From: an uncultured Rikenella sp.
GTDB taxonomy: Bacteria; Bacteroidota; Bacteroidia; Bacteroidales; Rikenellaceae
Direction: 5' to 3'
Assembly (NCBI RefSeq): GCF_910579375.1
Contig: NZ_CAJTUJ010000135.1
Location: 1 to 5,049, forward strand
DNA: 5,049 nucleotides
Shown: positions 1 to 4,959 of the stretch, in pieces
How the letters are laid out: every line of letters begins with the position of its first letter
Position numbering within the stretch: the first letter of the stretch is position 1
Notes under the pieces: model-generated
Databases searched by the model: none
What the model saw: the letters and a program-made list of their open reading frames with translations, nothing else
Told to the model about the DNA's origin: nothing
Position numbers and translations under genes: made by a program

Positions 1-48
1 CAGTTTCTAAACGAAGTTGCCATTAAAACGACACAGCACCTGCCCCGT

Positions 49-252
49 TTATTCCGAGAGGCACCGCAACTGAAAACCGATGGCACGATAGTGCACGCCA
101 CTGAGGTGGAGACCTTGCGTGGAGAAGTCCAAACACCTCACCGTGAAGTCGCCTGTCACCGGCGTACACGACCAACTGAACCCATAGTTGCCGACGCCCC
201 TCGTTATACCCTCATAGCCCGCGCGACCGAAGTCGCGGTAGCCCGAGGCGAG
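49..252 (-). pseudogene. Orphan C-terminal fragment of a FISUMP (Fib_succ_major) domain, copy A
   Basis: On the minus strand the last 67 codons before a TAA stop read as the C-terminal part of a FISUMP domain, a C-type-lectin-like module common in secreted Bacteroidetes proteins. The blocks seen, in order, are LASGYRD, GVGNYGFSWS and YRAIGFQLRCLSE followed by the stop. Upstream of GYRD no further FISUMP sequence is recognisable, and the frame simply runs open, antisense, through the promoter and the 5' part of the DUF4831 gene. There is no signal peptide or N-terminal body, so this is a remnant or a silent cassette, not a working gene. The final 32 bases around the stop (46-77) match 31 of 32 bases of copy B at 3053-3084. 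The family call rests on the motifs. Whether the fragment is decayed or kept as a donor sequence is open. Confidence 0.75.
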
Positions 253-327
253 CCTCCTCCTAATGCTCCTGTCTCGCTGAGGCAGAGATATATTGTCTTC
301 TCCGGCGCATCGTTCCGAAAAAAAAGC

Positions 328-335
328 TATTTTTG
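328..335 (+). promoter_or_regulatory. Probable -7 promoter box for the DUF4831-folP pair
   Basis: TATTTTTG fits the Bacteroidetes -7 consensus TAnnTTTG exactly and lies 43 bases before the ATG at 379, leaving an A-rich leader of about 35 bases. No good TTTG -33 box is found about 20 bases upstream, so the promoter may be weak or activator-dependent. It sits about 75 bases beyond the inner edge of the FISUMP fragment. Confidence 0.5.
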
Positions 336-378
336 ACCGACAATCCTTTCGGAAAAAACGATATAAATCGAAAACAAT

Positions 379-1446
379 ATGAAAAGCAAGACTTTTTATC
401 GGGCAGTTTCGGCTGTCGTGTACAGCTCCCTCGCACTGCTGGCCTTTCCCGCGACAGCTCAGGTGAGCGCATTCCCGCAAGGCAACGGAGCAGCCGCTGT
501 CGATGGCTACACCCTGCCGCGGACGGTGGTGACCGCTACCGTCGTGGTCGAACGCGAAGTGATCCTGCGCGGAACTTATGCCAAGTACGCCGCCCAGTAT
601 CTCGGTATTTCGGGCGCCGCGATGAGCGATAAACAGAACTATCGGATATTGGACGCCTCGTTGGGCTACTACGAAGAGCCCGATCCCGCACAGACCTATG
701 CACTGGATCGTTCCGTCGATGCCCGCAGCCGGGTATTTCACTGGCTCTCCGTTCCGCAGTCCCGGCAGCCGTTGGTGGCTGATGCGAAGTTTCAGGACGC
801 CGCCATGGGGAACAACAACCCGTTTACGGACGTGAGTCTTCAGCCGTTGTACGGCGCGACCGTCGAACAGAACGGCTTGGCCGACGGCGAGAGCTTCGGC
901 GAGCTGCCCGTGAACCGGACTTCGATGGTGGAGAAGAGCACCGAACAGCTGGCGGCCGATGCGGCGAACGCGATTTTCACCCTGCGTAAACGGCGGTTCG
1001 ACCTGGTGACCGGCGAGATGGGCGAACATGTCTTCGGAGCCGGACTGCCGGCTGCGTTGAAAGAGATCGACCGCCTGGAGGCCGAATACCTCTCATTGTT
1101 CATCGGGAAACGTTATACCCAGCGGATTGTGCGCACCTACTCGGTTTTGCCGTCGGAAAAAGGTACCTCGATCGTGTGTCGTTTCTCGCCGACCAAAGGG
1201 CTGGTGCCCGACAGCGATCTGTCGGGTCGGCCGCTGGTGATCGAGATGACGGCCGAAGGGGCCGGAGAGACCGGAAGTGCTTCGCGCGGAACTGTCGGGA
1301 GTGCGAAGAAGGGCGGAGCGAATCTGCCGTACCGGATTCCGGCGGTGCAGATCGTCAAGCTGGTCGACGGCACGGATGAGTTGGCGCGGGAGCGGATTCC
1401 GATTTTCCAGATGGGGACGTTCGCTTCAGCTCCGGTCGTATTTTGA
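379..1446 (+). CDS. DUF4831 family exported protein
   Basis: This 355-residue protein of unknown function resembles the Bacteroidetes DUF4831 family. Residues 1-27 form a signal peptide: KSK, a hydrophobic stretch, then ATA|Q as a signal peptidase I site. Family-like blocks are GYTLPRT (43-49), the GTYAKYAAQYLG segment (65-76), a middle segment around TSMVEKSTEQLAADAANAIF, and a C-terminal part around KGTSIVCRFSPTKGLVPDSDLSG (about 261-283). The mature protein is probably periplasmic or surface-associated, because no transmembrane segment follows the signal peptide and no lipobox is seen. ATG 379 was chosen because it begins the signal peptide and follows an A-rich leader behind a -7 box. The stop is 20 bases before the folP ATG, so the two are probably co-transcribed. 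A functional link to folate synthesis cannot be read from the sequence. Confidence 0.85.
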   Translation: MKSKTFYRAVSAVVYSSLALLAFPATAQVSAFPQGNGAAAVDGYTLPRTVVTATVVVEREVILRGTYAKYAAQYLGISGAAMSDKQNYRILDASLGYYEEPDPAQTYALDRSVDARSRVFHWLSVPQSRQPLVADAKFQDAAMGNNNPFTDVSLQPLYGATVEQNGLADGESFGELPVNRTSMVEKSTEQLAADAANAIFTLRKRRFDLVTGEMGEHVFGAGLPAALKEIDRLEAEYLSLFIGKRYTQRIVRTYSVLPSEKGTSIVCRFSPTKGLVPDSDLSGRPLVIEMTAEGAGETGSASRGTVGSAKKGGANLPYRIPAVQIVKLVDGTDELARERIPIFQMGTFASAPVVF

Positions 1447-1466
1447 TCCCTCTGTGCAGAAACGTG

Positions 1467-2324
1467 ATGGAGATCGATATAGGCGGTCGGCTGTGGTCCG
1501 TCGGCCCGGAAAGGCCGCGGGTGATGGGAATCGTGAACGCCACGCCGGACTCGTTTTTCGAGGGCAGTCGGCGGCAGAGCGACGATGAAATCGCCCGGGC
1601 GGTCGAACAGGCTTTGGACGAAGGGGCAGACATGTTGGATGTGGGCGGCTATTCGTCGCGTCCGGGAGCCGATGATGTGCCGGAATCAGAGGAGTTCGCC
1701 CGGTTAGATCATGCTTTGCGCTTGGTGCGCGAGGTGGCCGGAGCGGATTTTCCGTTGTCGGTCGATACGTTTCGGTCGGGGGTGGTTCGGCGGCTTTATG
1801 ACCGTTACGGGGCGTTCGTGGTGAACGACATTTCGGCGGGCGAGCTCGATCCGCAGATGCTGCGAACGGTCGGGGAGTTGAGGTTGCCTTATATCGCCAT
1901 GCACATGCGCGGGACGCCGCAGACGATGACGTCACAGACCGACTATCCGGCGGAAGGCGGCGGTGTTTTGGGAGCGGTGTTGCGTTATTTCGTGCAGAAG
2001 GTCGCGCAGAGCCGGGAGGCGGGGATTGTGGATTTGATTTTGGATCCGGGTTTCGGCTTTGCGAAGAGTGTGTCGCAGAATTTCGAGTTGTTGAGGCGGA
2101 TGAATGAACTTTCGGTCTTCGGGTTGCCGATTTTGGCGGGTTTGTCCCGCAAGAGTCTGATATGGCGCACGCTGGGGGTTACTCCGGACGAAGCGTTGAA
2201 CGGGACGTCGGTGCTGAACGCCGAGGCGTTGCGCCAGGGCGCCGCGATTTTGCGGGTGCACGATGTGCGCGAGGCGGTCGAGACGGTGTGTCTCGTTCGG
2301 GCCTGTTCCGGTCGTGCGGAGTGA
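1467..2324 (+). CDS. folP: Dihydropteroate synthase
   Basis: This cytoplasmic TIM-barrel enzyme condenses p-aminobenzoate with 6-hydroxymethyl-7,8-dihydropterin diphosphate to give 7,8-dihydropteroate in folate synthesis, and is the target of sulfonamides. At 285 residues it has the family's usual length. All signature blocks are present: VMGIVNATPDSF (19-30), MLDVGGYSSRPGA (56-68), LSVDTF (97-102), VVNDISAG (118-125), MHMRGTPQTM (145-154), LILDPGFGFAKS (190-201), LAGLSRKSLI (223-232) and AAILRVHDV (259-267). Expected pterin and pABA site residues N24, D100, N120, D193, K229, R263 and H265 are intact. S64 replaces the Thr of the usual STRPGA loop, a conservative change. ATG 1467 is preferred over an in-frame TTG at 1443 that overlaps the upstream stop, because homologues start just before this first strand. 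No clear terminator follows; a hairpin-rich repeat begins 33 bases downstream. Confidence 0.97.
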   Translation: MEIDIGGRLWSVGPERPRVMGIVNATPDSFFEGSRRQSDDEIARAVEQALDEGADMLDVGGYSSRPGADDVPESEEFARLDHALRLVREVAGADFPLSVDTFRSGVVRRLYDRYGAFVVNDISAGELDPQMLRTVGELRLPYIAMHMRGTPQTMTSQTDYPAEGGGVLGAVLRYFVQKVAQSREAGIVDLILDPGFGFAKSVSQNFELLRRMNELSVFGLPILAGLSRKSLIWRTLGVTPDEALNGTSVLNAEALRQGAAILRVHDVREAVETVCLVRACSGRAE

Positions 2325-2374
2325 ATGCGGCGGTTTGGGTATTGCAGTGCGTTGTTGGGGTAGAGGCTGCTATA

Positions 2375-2391
2375 GCGAAACGTAGTTTCGC
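2375..2391 (-). repeat. REP-like hairpin module H1
   Basis: GCGAAAC and GTTTCGC pair perfectly over 7 base pairs around the loop GTA. CCGTCC follows directly at 2392-2397, so the minus strand reads GGACGG plus a hairpin. It is one of four such modules in the window. Confidence 0.8.
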
Positions 2392-2465
2392 CCGTCCGCG
2401 GGACGTGGGGCCCGGCCGGCCTGAGGTCAGTCCCCTCAAACCAAACCGTGCGCCACGCCTTAAGA

Positions 2466-2509
2466 GGGAAATCGTCAAAATGCGCTTGCGCGTTTTGACA
2501 GGATTTCCC
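2466..2509. repeat. Long imperfect hairpin in repeat unit 1
   Basis: The inner arms GTCAAAATGCGC and GCGCGTTTTGAC pair around TT with one T-G wobble. The outer arms GGGAAATC and GATTTCCC continue the stem past a 2-base AG bulge, giving about 20 pairs in all. No U-tract follows, so it is not a typical intrinsic terminator, although it could protect or end the folP transcript. It occupies the variable slot between GCCACGCCTTAAG and AGGCGCGCGAAAAA. Confidence 0.75.
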
Positions 2510-2549
2510 CAGGCGCGCGAAAAAAGAACGGGGGTAGAGGCTGGTTGTT

Positions 2550-2567
2550 GAAATGCGTGAGCATTTC
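2550..2567 (-). repeat. REP-like hairpin module H2
   Basis: GAAATGC and GCATTTC pair over 7 base pairs around the loop GTGA. CTGTCC follows directly at 2568-2573, one base different from the CCGTCC of the other three modules. Confidence 0.8.
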
Positions 2568-2661
2568 CTGTCCACGGGACGTGGGGCCCGCGCGGCCCGA
2601 GCGCAGTCCCCTCAAACTAAATCGCGCAGGCGCGCGAAAAACCTCGATTTCGAGCAAAAAT

Positions 2662-2695
2662 CCATCGCCCGCCCGCTTAAGAGGGCGGGCGATGG
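2662..2695. repeat. Perfect 13-bp inverted repeat closing unit 2
   Basis: CCATCGCCCGCCC and GGGCGGGCGATGG are exact complements around the 8-base loop GCTTAAGA. The GC-rich stem would be very stable in RNA. No T-run follows on the plus strand. On the minus strand the hairpin is followed after one base by TTTTTGC, so it could act as a terminator for transcription coming from the right. Unit 3 keeps the left arm (5008-5020) but loses most of the right. Confidence 0.75.
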
Positions 2696-2800
2696 CAAAC
2701 GCGGCGGAGCGACAGCGGAGCCGCAGTGAGGCGGACACGGGGCGGAGAACTGGGGTGAGCTTTGGGCTTTGTTTTTGGTCGGGCTTTGGGCAGTGCTTTT

Positions 2801-2870
2801 GCGACCTTTAGGTCGCCGTCCTCGGGCGCAGCGACGCTTTAGCGGCGCGTGGGGGGGCGCGCCGAGGACG
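2801..2870. repeat. Two adjacent inverted repeats
   Basis: GCGACC and GGTCGC (2801-2816) form a 6-pair stem around TTTA. Directly beside it, CGTCCTCGG (2817-2825) and CCGAGGACG (2862-2870) form a 9-pair outer stem that can extend inward through GCGC past a 1-base bulge, with more GC-rich sequence inside. Neither stem has a convincing T-run, so a terminator role is not clear. Confidence 0.6.
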
Positions 2871-3038
2871 AACCCGCAAGATTTGGGCCGAGCTTAGGGC
2901 CGCCACTTCGCGATGCTCGTTTTGCCCCCGCTGGCGTGAACAGCTTAAATAAGAAACGAATGGGGCCGAGCTTCTGCGACCCTCCGCTGGCTCCGGCCGC
3001 CAAAGTCAAGTCAGTTAGGGTCGCCGGCCCATTGCCTA

Positions 3039-3052
3039 CCGCGGGCCCGCGG
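3039..3052. repeat. Perfect 14-bp palindrome next to the FISUMP B stop
   Basis: CCGCGGGCCCGCGG is identical on both strands and lies three bases beyond the TAA of the minus-strand FISUMP fragment. It marks the point where copies A and B lose all similarity. It could be a protein-binding site, a recombination edge, or chance in GC-rich DNA. Confidence 0.5.
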
Positions 3053-3055
3053 CGT

Positions 3056-3253
3056 TTATTCCGAGAGGCAACGCAACTGAAAACTATAGGCACGGCAGTC
3101 CGCACCGTCGGAATTGAGACTCCCCGTGCCGAACCCCAAATACACCCCCTTGATGTCGCTCACCGACGATGAATAGCTGAATCCGTTGTTGCCGACATGC
3201 ATCAGATCGCCCAAACGCCCATTGCCGCCCGCATCGCGGTAGCCCGGGGCGGG
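3056..3253 (-). pseudogene. Orphan C-terminal fragment of a FISUMP domain, copy B
   Basis: The minus strand encodes 65 residues and a TAA with no internal stop or frameshift: PAPGYRD, then MHVGNNGFSYSSS, a variable middle, and CRAYSFQLRCLSE. This is the C-terminal part of a FISUMP domain, two residues shorter than copy A. Upstream of PAPGYRD the frame meets a stop within about eight codons, so no start or N-terminal body exists and the piece cannot be a whole gene. It begins at the same conserved block as copy A and ends at the same residue. Between the ends the two proteins match mainly at framework positions (GYRD, VGN, GFS, RA, FQLRCLSE) and differ at presumed surface-loop positions. It sits about 50 bases upstream of the GIN-domain gene, in divergent orientation. 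Confidence 0.75.
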
Positions 3254-3303
3254 ATTGGTGAAAAATAGGAATTAAAGTAAAATCGAATAAAAACCGATCA
3301 TTC

Positions 3304-4158
3304 ATGAAAAAGTTATTTTCCTCCTTCGGATATCTGGTTTGTCTGTTGTGCGGATGGTTGGCCTTTGTGCCCCGGTGCGCGGAAGCACAAGAGAGCGTGG
3401 TGGTCGAAAAATACGCCAACAAACCGATCCGGGGCGTGATTATTGCCGGAGCGTTCGACCTACAGCTACAGCAAGCCGATGGCGCTTCGAAGCAAGTGGG
3501 AGCTAAAGTCGAAATTCTGCGCGAACTGGAAGACAAATTGGTCTTTGAATATACCGAAGACGGATTCGTCCGGCTGGCCTTCAAGGACGACATGACTAAA
3601 TACTTCACCGGAAGTAAAAAGAAACCCCAAGCCTGGGTGACCGTTTCGGAACTCGCCTACCTGAACGTTACGGGAGCCTCTACGGTCGTCGGAACCGGTC
3701 GGTGCTCCAGCTCGGGTAAACTGCGGCTGATGACTTCCGGAAACGCTTCGGTCAATCTGCTCAGCTGTTCGGCCGGCGAGATCGACATCGAAGCCTCGGG
3801 GACGTCGGATCTGAGCGATGTGAAACTCTCGGCGACAGGGCGCACGACGATCGAAACCAGCGGAACGGCGAAGGTGAGAGGCGAATTGCGGACTGCGGAG
3901 ATGACGCTTCGGATGACAGGCGTGTCGGGCGTGGTGTTGTCAGGTTCGGCTGCCGAAGCCGATTGGAACGTGGGCGGTACTTCGTCAGCCGATTTGGAAC
4001 GGCTCGAAACCGAACACGTCACCGCCGAAGTGACCGGAATGGGGCAGGTCAAAGCTTGCGTGACTGGAAACGGGACGGCGCAGGTCAGCACGATGGGCTC
4101 ATTCCGCTACACGGGTGCGGGGCGGATGACCGGCAAAGGCGTCAAACGGCTCGATTGA
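3304..4158 (+). CDS. Exported GIN-domain (DUF2807) beta-helix protein
   Basis: This 284-residue protein has a signal peptide at residues 1-28 (MKKLF, hydrophobic core, AEA|Q), so it is exported. The following region resembles the Bacteroidetes head-GIN domain DUF2807, sometimes labelled putative auto-transporter adhesin; its biochemical role is unknown. From about residue 120 a motif of the type (V/T)(T/S)G-x-(S/A/G) recurs with its glycine at 124, 146, 166, 187, 206, 225 and 245, a spacing of 19-22 residues. That fits the rungs of a right-handed beta-helix. Further copies at 255 and 271 close the repeat. There is no convincing lipobox or outer-membrane anchor. ATG 3304 starts the signal peptide. 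The upstream A/T-rich stretch contains TAAAATCG (3278-3285) 20 bases after a TTGG, only a weak promoter match. The 89-base gap to rpmE2 contains that gene's promoter, so the two are probably separate units. Confidence 0.85.
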   Translation: MKKLFSSFGYLVCLLCGWLAFVPRCAEAQESVVVEKYANKPIRGVIIAGAFDLQLQQADGASKQVGAKVEILRELEDKLVFEYTEDGFVRLAFKDDMTKYFTGSKKKPQAWVTVSELAYLNVTGASTVVGTGRCSSSGKLRLMTSGNASVNLLSCSAGEIDIEASGTSDLSDVKLSATGRTTIETSGTAKVRGELRTAEMTLRMTGVSGVVLSGSAAEADWNVGGTSSADLERLETEHVTAEVTGMGQVKACVTGNGTAQVSTMGSFRYTGAGRMTGKGVKRLD

Positions 4159-4163
4159 TCGGA

Positions 4164-4195
4164 TTTGCAGTTCCCGATAATAAATCCTATCTTTG
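4164..4195 (+). promoter_or_regulatory. Bacteroidetes sigma-ABfr-type promoter of rpmE2
   Basis: TTTG at 4164-4167 and TATCTTTG at 4188-4195 match the -33 and -7 consensus elements (TTTG and TAnnTTTG), separated by 20 bases. Transcription would start near 4202 and give a leader of about 45 bases. The -33 box lies only 5 bases after the GIN gene stop. The leader is A-rich and lacks a strong Shine-Dalgarno site, as is usual in this phylum. Confidence 0.8.
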
Positions 4196-4247
4196 CCCCG
4201 CGAAAGCGAAAAACAGCACATCAACCTAACGTTAAACAATACGCACA

Positions 4248-4517
4248 ATGAAAGAAGGATTGCACCCGGAAGGGTATCGTATCGTGGCATTCAAGGATAT
4301 GTCCAACGATCAGGTCTTTTTGTGCCGGTCCGCCGTGAATACGAAAGAGACGATCGAGATCGACGGCGAAACCTATCCCGTCTACAAGATGGAAATCTCC
4401 AGCGCGTCGCACCCGTTCTATACCGGGAAGCAGACGCTGGTGGATACCGCAGGACGTGTCGATAAGTTCATGAGCCGGTATCAGAAACACTACGATAAAC
4501 GGAACGCTAATAAATAG
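4248..4517 (+). CDS. rpmE2: 50S ribosomal protein L31, type B
   Basis: This 89-residue protein of the large ribosomal subunit helps bridge the subunits near the central protuberance. Characteristic blocks are MKEGLHPEGYR (1-11), the segment around IEIDGETYPVYKMEISSASHPFYTGKQ (36-62) and LVDTAGRVDKFMSRY (64-78). The zinc-binding CxxC pairs of type A L31 are missing. The only cysteine is C26, in VFLCRS, which makes this the zinc-independent type B form. In bacteria carrying both forms, type B replaces the zinc-containing form when zinc is scarce; whether a type A gene exists here cannot be seen. The gene has its own promoter and an intrinsic terminator, so it is probably monocistronic. Confidence 0.97.
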   Translation: MKEGLHPEGYRIVAFKDMSNDQVFLCRSAVNTKETIEIDGETYPVYKMEISSASHPFYTGKQTLVDTAGRVDKFMSRYQKHYDKRNANK

Positions 4518-4565
4518 TTTTTTAGCTTGATTTTCCGGTCGGTTCGGAGCCGGTCGATGATAGAG

Positions 4566-4607
4566 AGCGCTACTGATTGTTGAAAAACGATCGGCGGCGC
4601 TTTTTTT
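4566..4607 (+). terminator. Intrinsic terminator downstream of rpmE2
   Basis: AGCGC (4566-4570) pairs with GCGCT (4597-4601), and the stem continues through TACTGATTGTT and AACGATCGGCG with three G-U wobbles and one mismatch, closing on a GAAA loop. Seven T residues (4601-4607) follow, overlapping the stem end by one base. A stable stem plus U-tract 48 bases after the stop is a classical rho-independent terminator. Confidence 0.85.
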
Positions 4608-4685
4608 GTGTTTATGTGGAAATGGGGTTGGGGATGAGGTGCTATATTTTGAGTGGACGGAGAATGGGGGTAGAGGCTGCCAGTT

Positions 4686-4703
4686 GAAATGCGTAAGCAT
4701 TTC
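4686..4703 (-). repeat. REP-like hairpin module H3
   Basis: GAAATGC and GCATTTC pair over 7 base pairs around the loop GTAA. CCGTCC follows directly at 4704-4709. The stem is identical to H2, which lies more than 2 kb away, with one difference in the loop. Confidence 0.8.
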
Positions 4704-4821
4704 CCGTCCCCGCACCCATAGGGTATTTTGTTAGGGTTGTTTCTGCCTTACTCAGTGGGGCCCGCTTGGCCGACGCGTTCGTGTCATGGCTCGCGAACGA
4801 AGAGTTGGGCTGAGTTGATTA

Positions 4822-4840
4822 AGCGATACGCAGTATCGCT
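4822..4840 (-). repeat. REP-like hairpin module H4
   Basis: AGCGATAC and GTATCGCT pair perfectly over 8 base pairs around the loop GCA. CCGTCC follows directly at 4841-4846. The stem sequence differs from H1-H3 on both arms, yet pairing is complete. The 5' flank GGGCTGAGTTGATT resembles the GAGGCTGGTTGTT before H2, so this is probably a diverged copy of the same module nested inside unit 3. Confidence 0.75.
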
Positions 4841-4934
4841 CCGTCCCGCCGGGGTCACCCGGTCGCCGCCCGCGCAGGGCAGTTTCATCCGGGTCAAAGC
4901 TCGCTCGCGCGCCACGCCTAAAGAAGCGATTCAA

Positions 4935-4959
4935 CTATTTCGGCGGTGAGCCGAAATAG
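4935..4959. repeat. 10-bp perfect hairpin in repeat unit 3
   Basis: CTATTTCGGC and GCCGAAATAG are exact complements around the loop GGTGA. Flanking GCGAT and ATCGC could lengthen the stem past unpaired bases. It fills the same slot, between CGCCACGCCTAAAG and GGCGCGCGAAAAA, as the unrelated long hairpin of unit 1. No U-tract follows immediately. Confidence 0.7.

Larger units (their letters stand above)
2357..2530 (+). repeat. Mosaic intergenic repeat, unit 1
   Basis: This is the first of three related non-coding units in the window. It opens with GGGGTAGAGGCTG (2357-2369), followed by a short hairpin (2375-2391), CCGTCC, GGGACGTGGGGCCCG (2400-2414), AGTCCCCTCAAAC (2429-2441), GCGCCACGCCTTAAG, a long hairpin (2466-2509) and AGGCGCGCGAAAAA. 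Unit 2 follows directly in the same orientation. Both units share the opening, the CGGGACGTGGGGCCCG segment, AGTCCCCTCAAAC and AGGCGCGCGAAAAA, but differ in the hairpins. Spurious reading frames cross it; none resembles a protein. Confidence 0.8.
2531..2695 (+). repeat. Mosaic intergenic repeat, unit 2
   Basis: The second unit, in tandem with unit 1, carries GGGGTAGAGGCTG, hairpin H2, CTGTCC, GGGACGTGGGGCCCG (2576-2590) and AGTCCCCTCAAAC (2605-2617). It lacks the CGCCACGCC-plus-long-hairpin segment of unit 1 and goes straight to AGGCGCGCGAAAAA. It then has a small CTCGA/TCGAG hairpin (2643-2654) and ends in a 13-pair inverted repeat (2662-2695). The AGGCGCGCGAAAAA stretch and the left arm of that inverted repeat recur in unit 3. 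Confidence 0.8.
2696..3052. other. GC-rich non-coding block between repeat unit 2 and FISUMP copy B
   Basis: I find no credible gene here on either strand. The longest frames are rich in Arg, Pro, Gly and Ala, switch between blocks of unrelated composition, and begin or end inside neighbouring repeats. The block contains short direct repeats (GGGCTTTG near 2763 and 2781; GGGCCGAGCTT at 2885-2895 and 2963-2973), two inverted repeats (2801-2816 and 2817-2870) and a perfect palindrome at its right edge. It reads directly into the 3' end of the minus-strand FISUMP fragment. It looks like accumulated intergenic repeat material of the genome rather than a locus with its own product. Confidence 0.55.

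Noticed and set aside
49..1029. A 326-codon open frame on the minus strand ending in FISUMP sequence.
   Set aside because: Only the last 67 codons resemble a protein. The rest is antisense to the well-supported DUF4831 gene and its promoter and has no signal peptide or recognisable domain, so it is a GC-rich shadow fused to the FISUMP remnant.
1443..1466. In-frame TTG start for folP overlapping the DUF4831 stop.
   Set aside because: It would add eight residues absent from the usual FolP N-terminus. ATG 1467 gives a normal length and start.
2162..2811. Several open frames on both strands across the folP end and repeat units 1-2.
   Set aside because: They overlap folP out of frame or are built from repeat DNA. 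None has a credible start context or family resemblance.
2849..3172. Plus-strand open frame of 107 codons across the GC-rich block.
   Set aside because: It runs antisense through the FISUMP tail and through inverted repeats. Its composition is Arg/Pro/Ala-rich with no domain, promoter or leader, so I do not treat it as a gene.
49..3253. FISUMP copies A and B as the template and variable repeats of a diversity-generating retroelement.
   Set aside because: The differences between A and B are spread over all bases rather than confined to template adenines, the lengths differ, and no reverse transcriptase is present in the window.
3364..3387. Lipoprotein signal in the GIN-domain protein, at cysteine 25.
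   Set aside because: The residues before C25 (FVPR) do not form a lipobox. AEA|Q at 26-29 is a better signal peptidase I site.
4641..4650. TATATTTT as a -7 promoter box reading into repeat unit 3.
   Set aside because: It does not match TAnnTTTG in register, has no -33 partner, and no gene follows.
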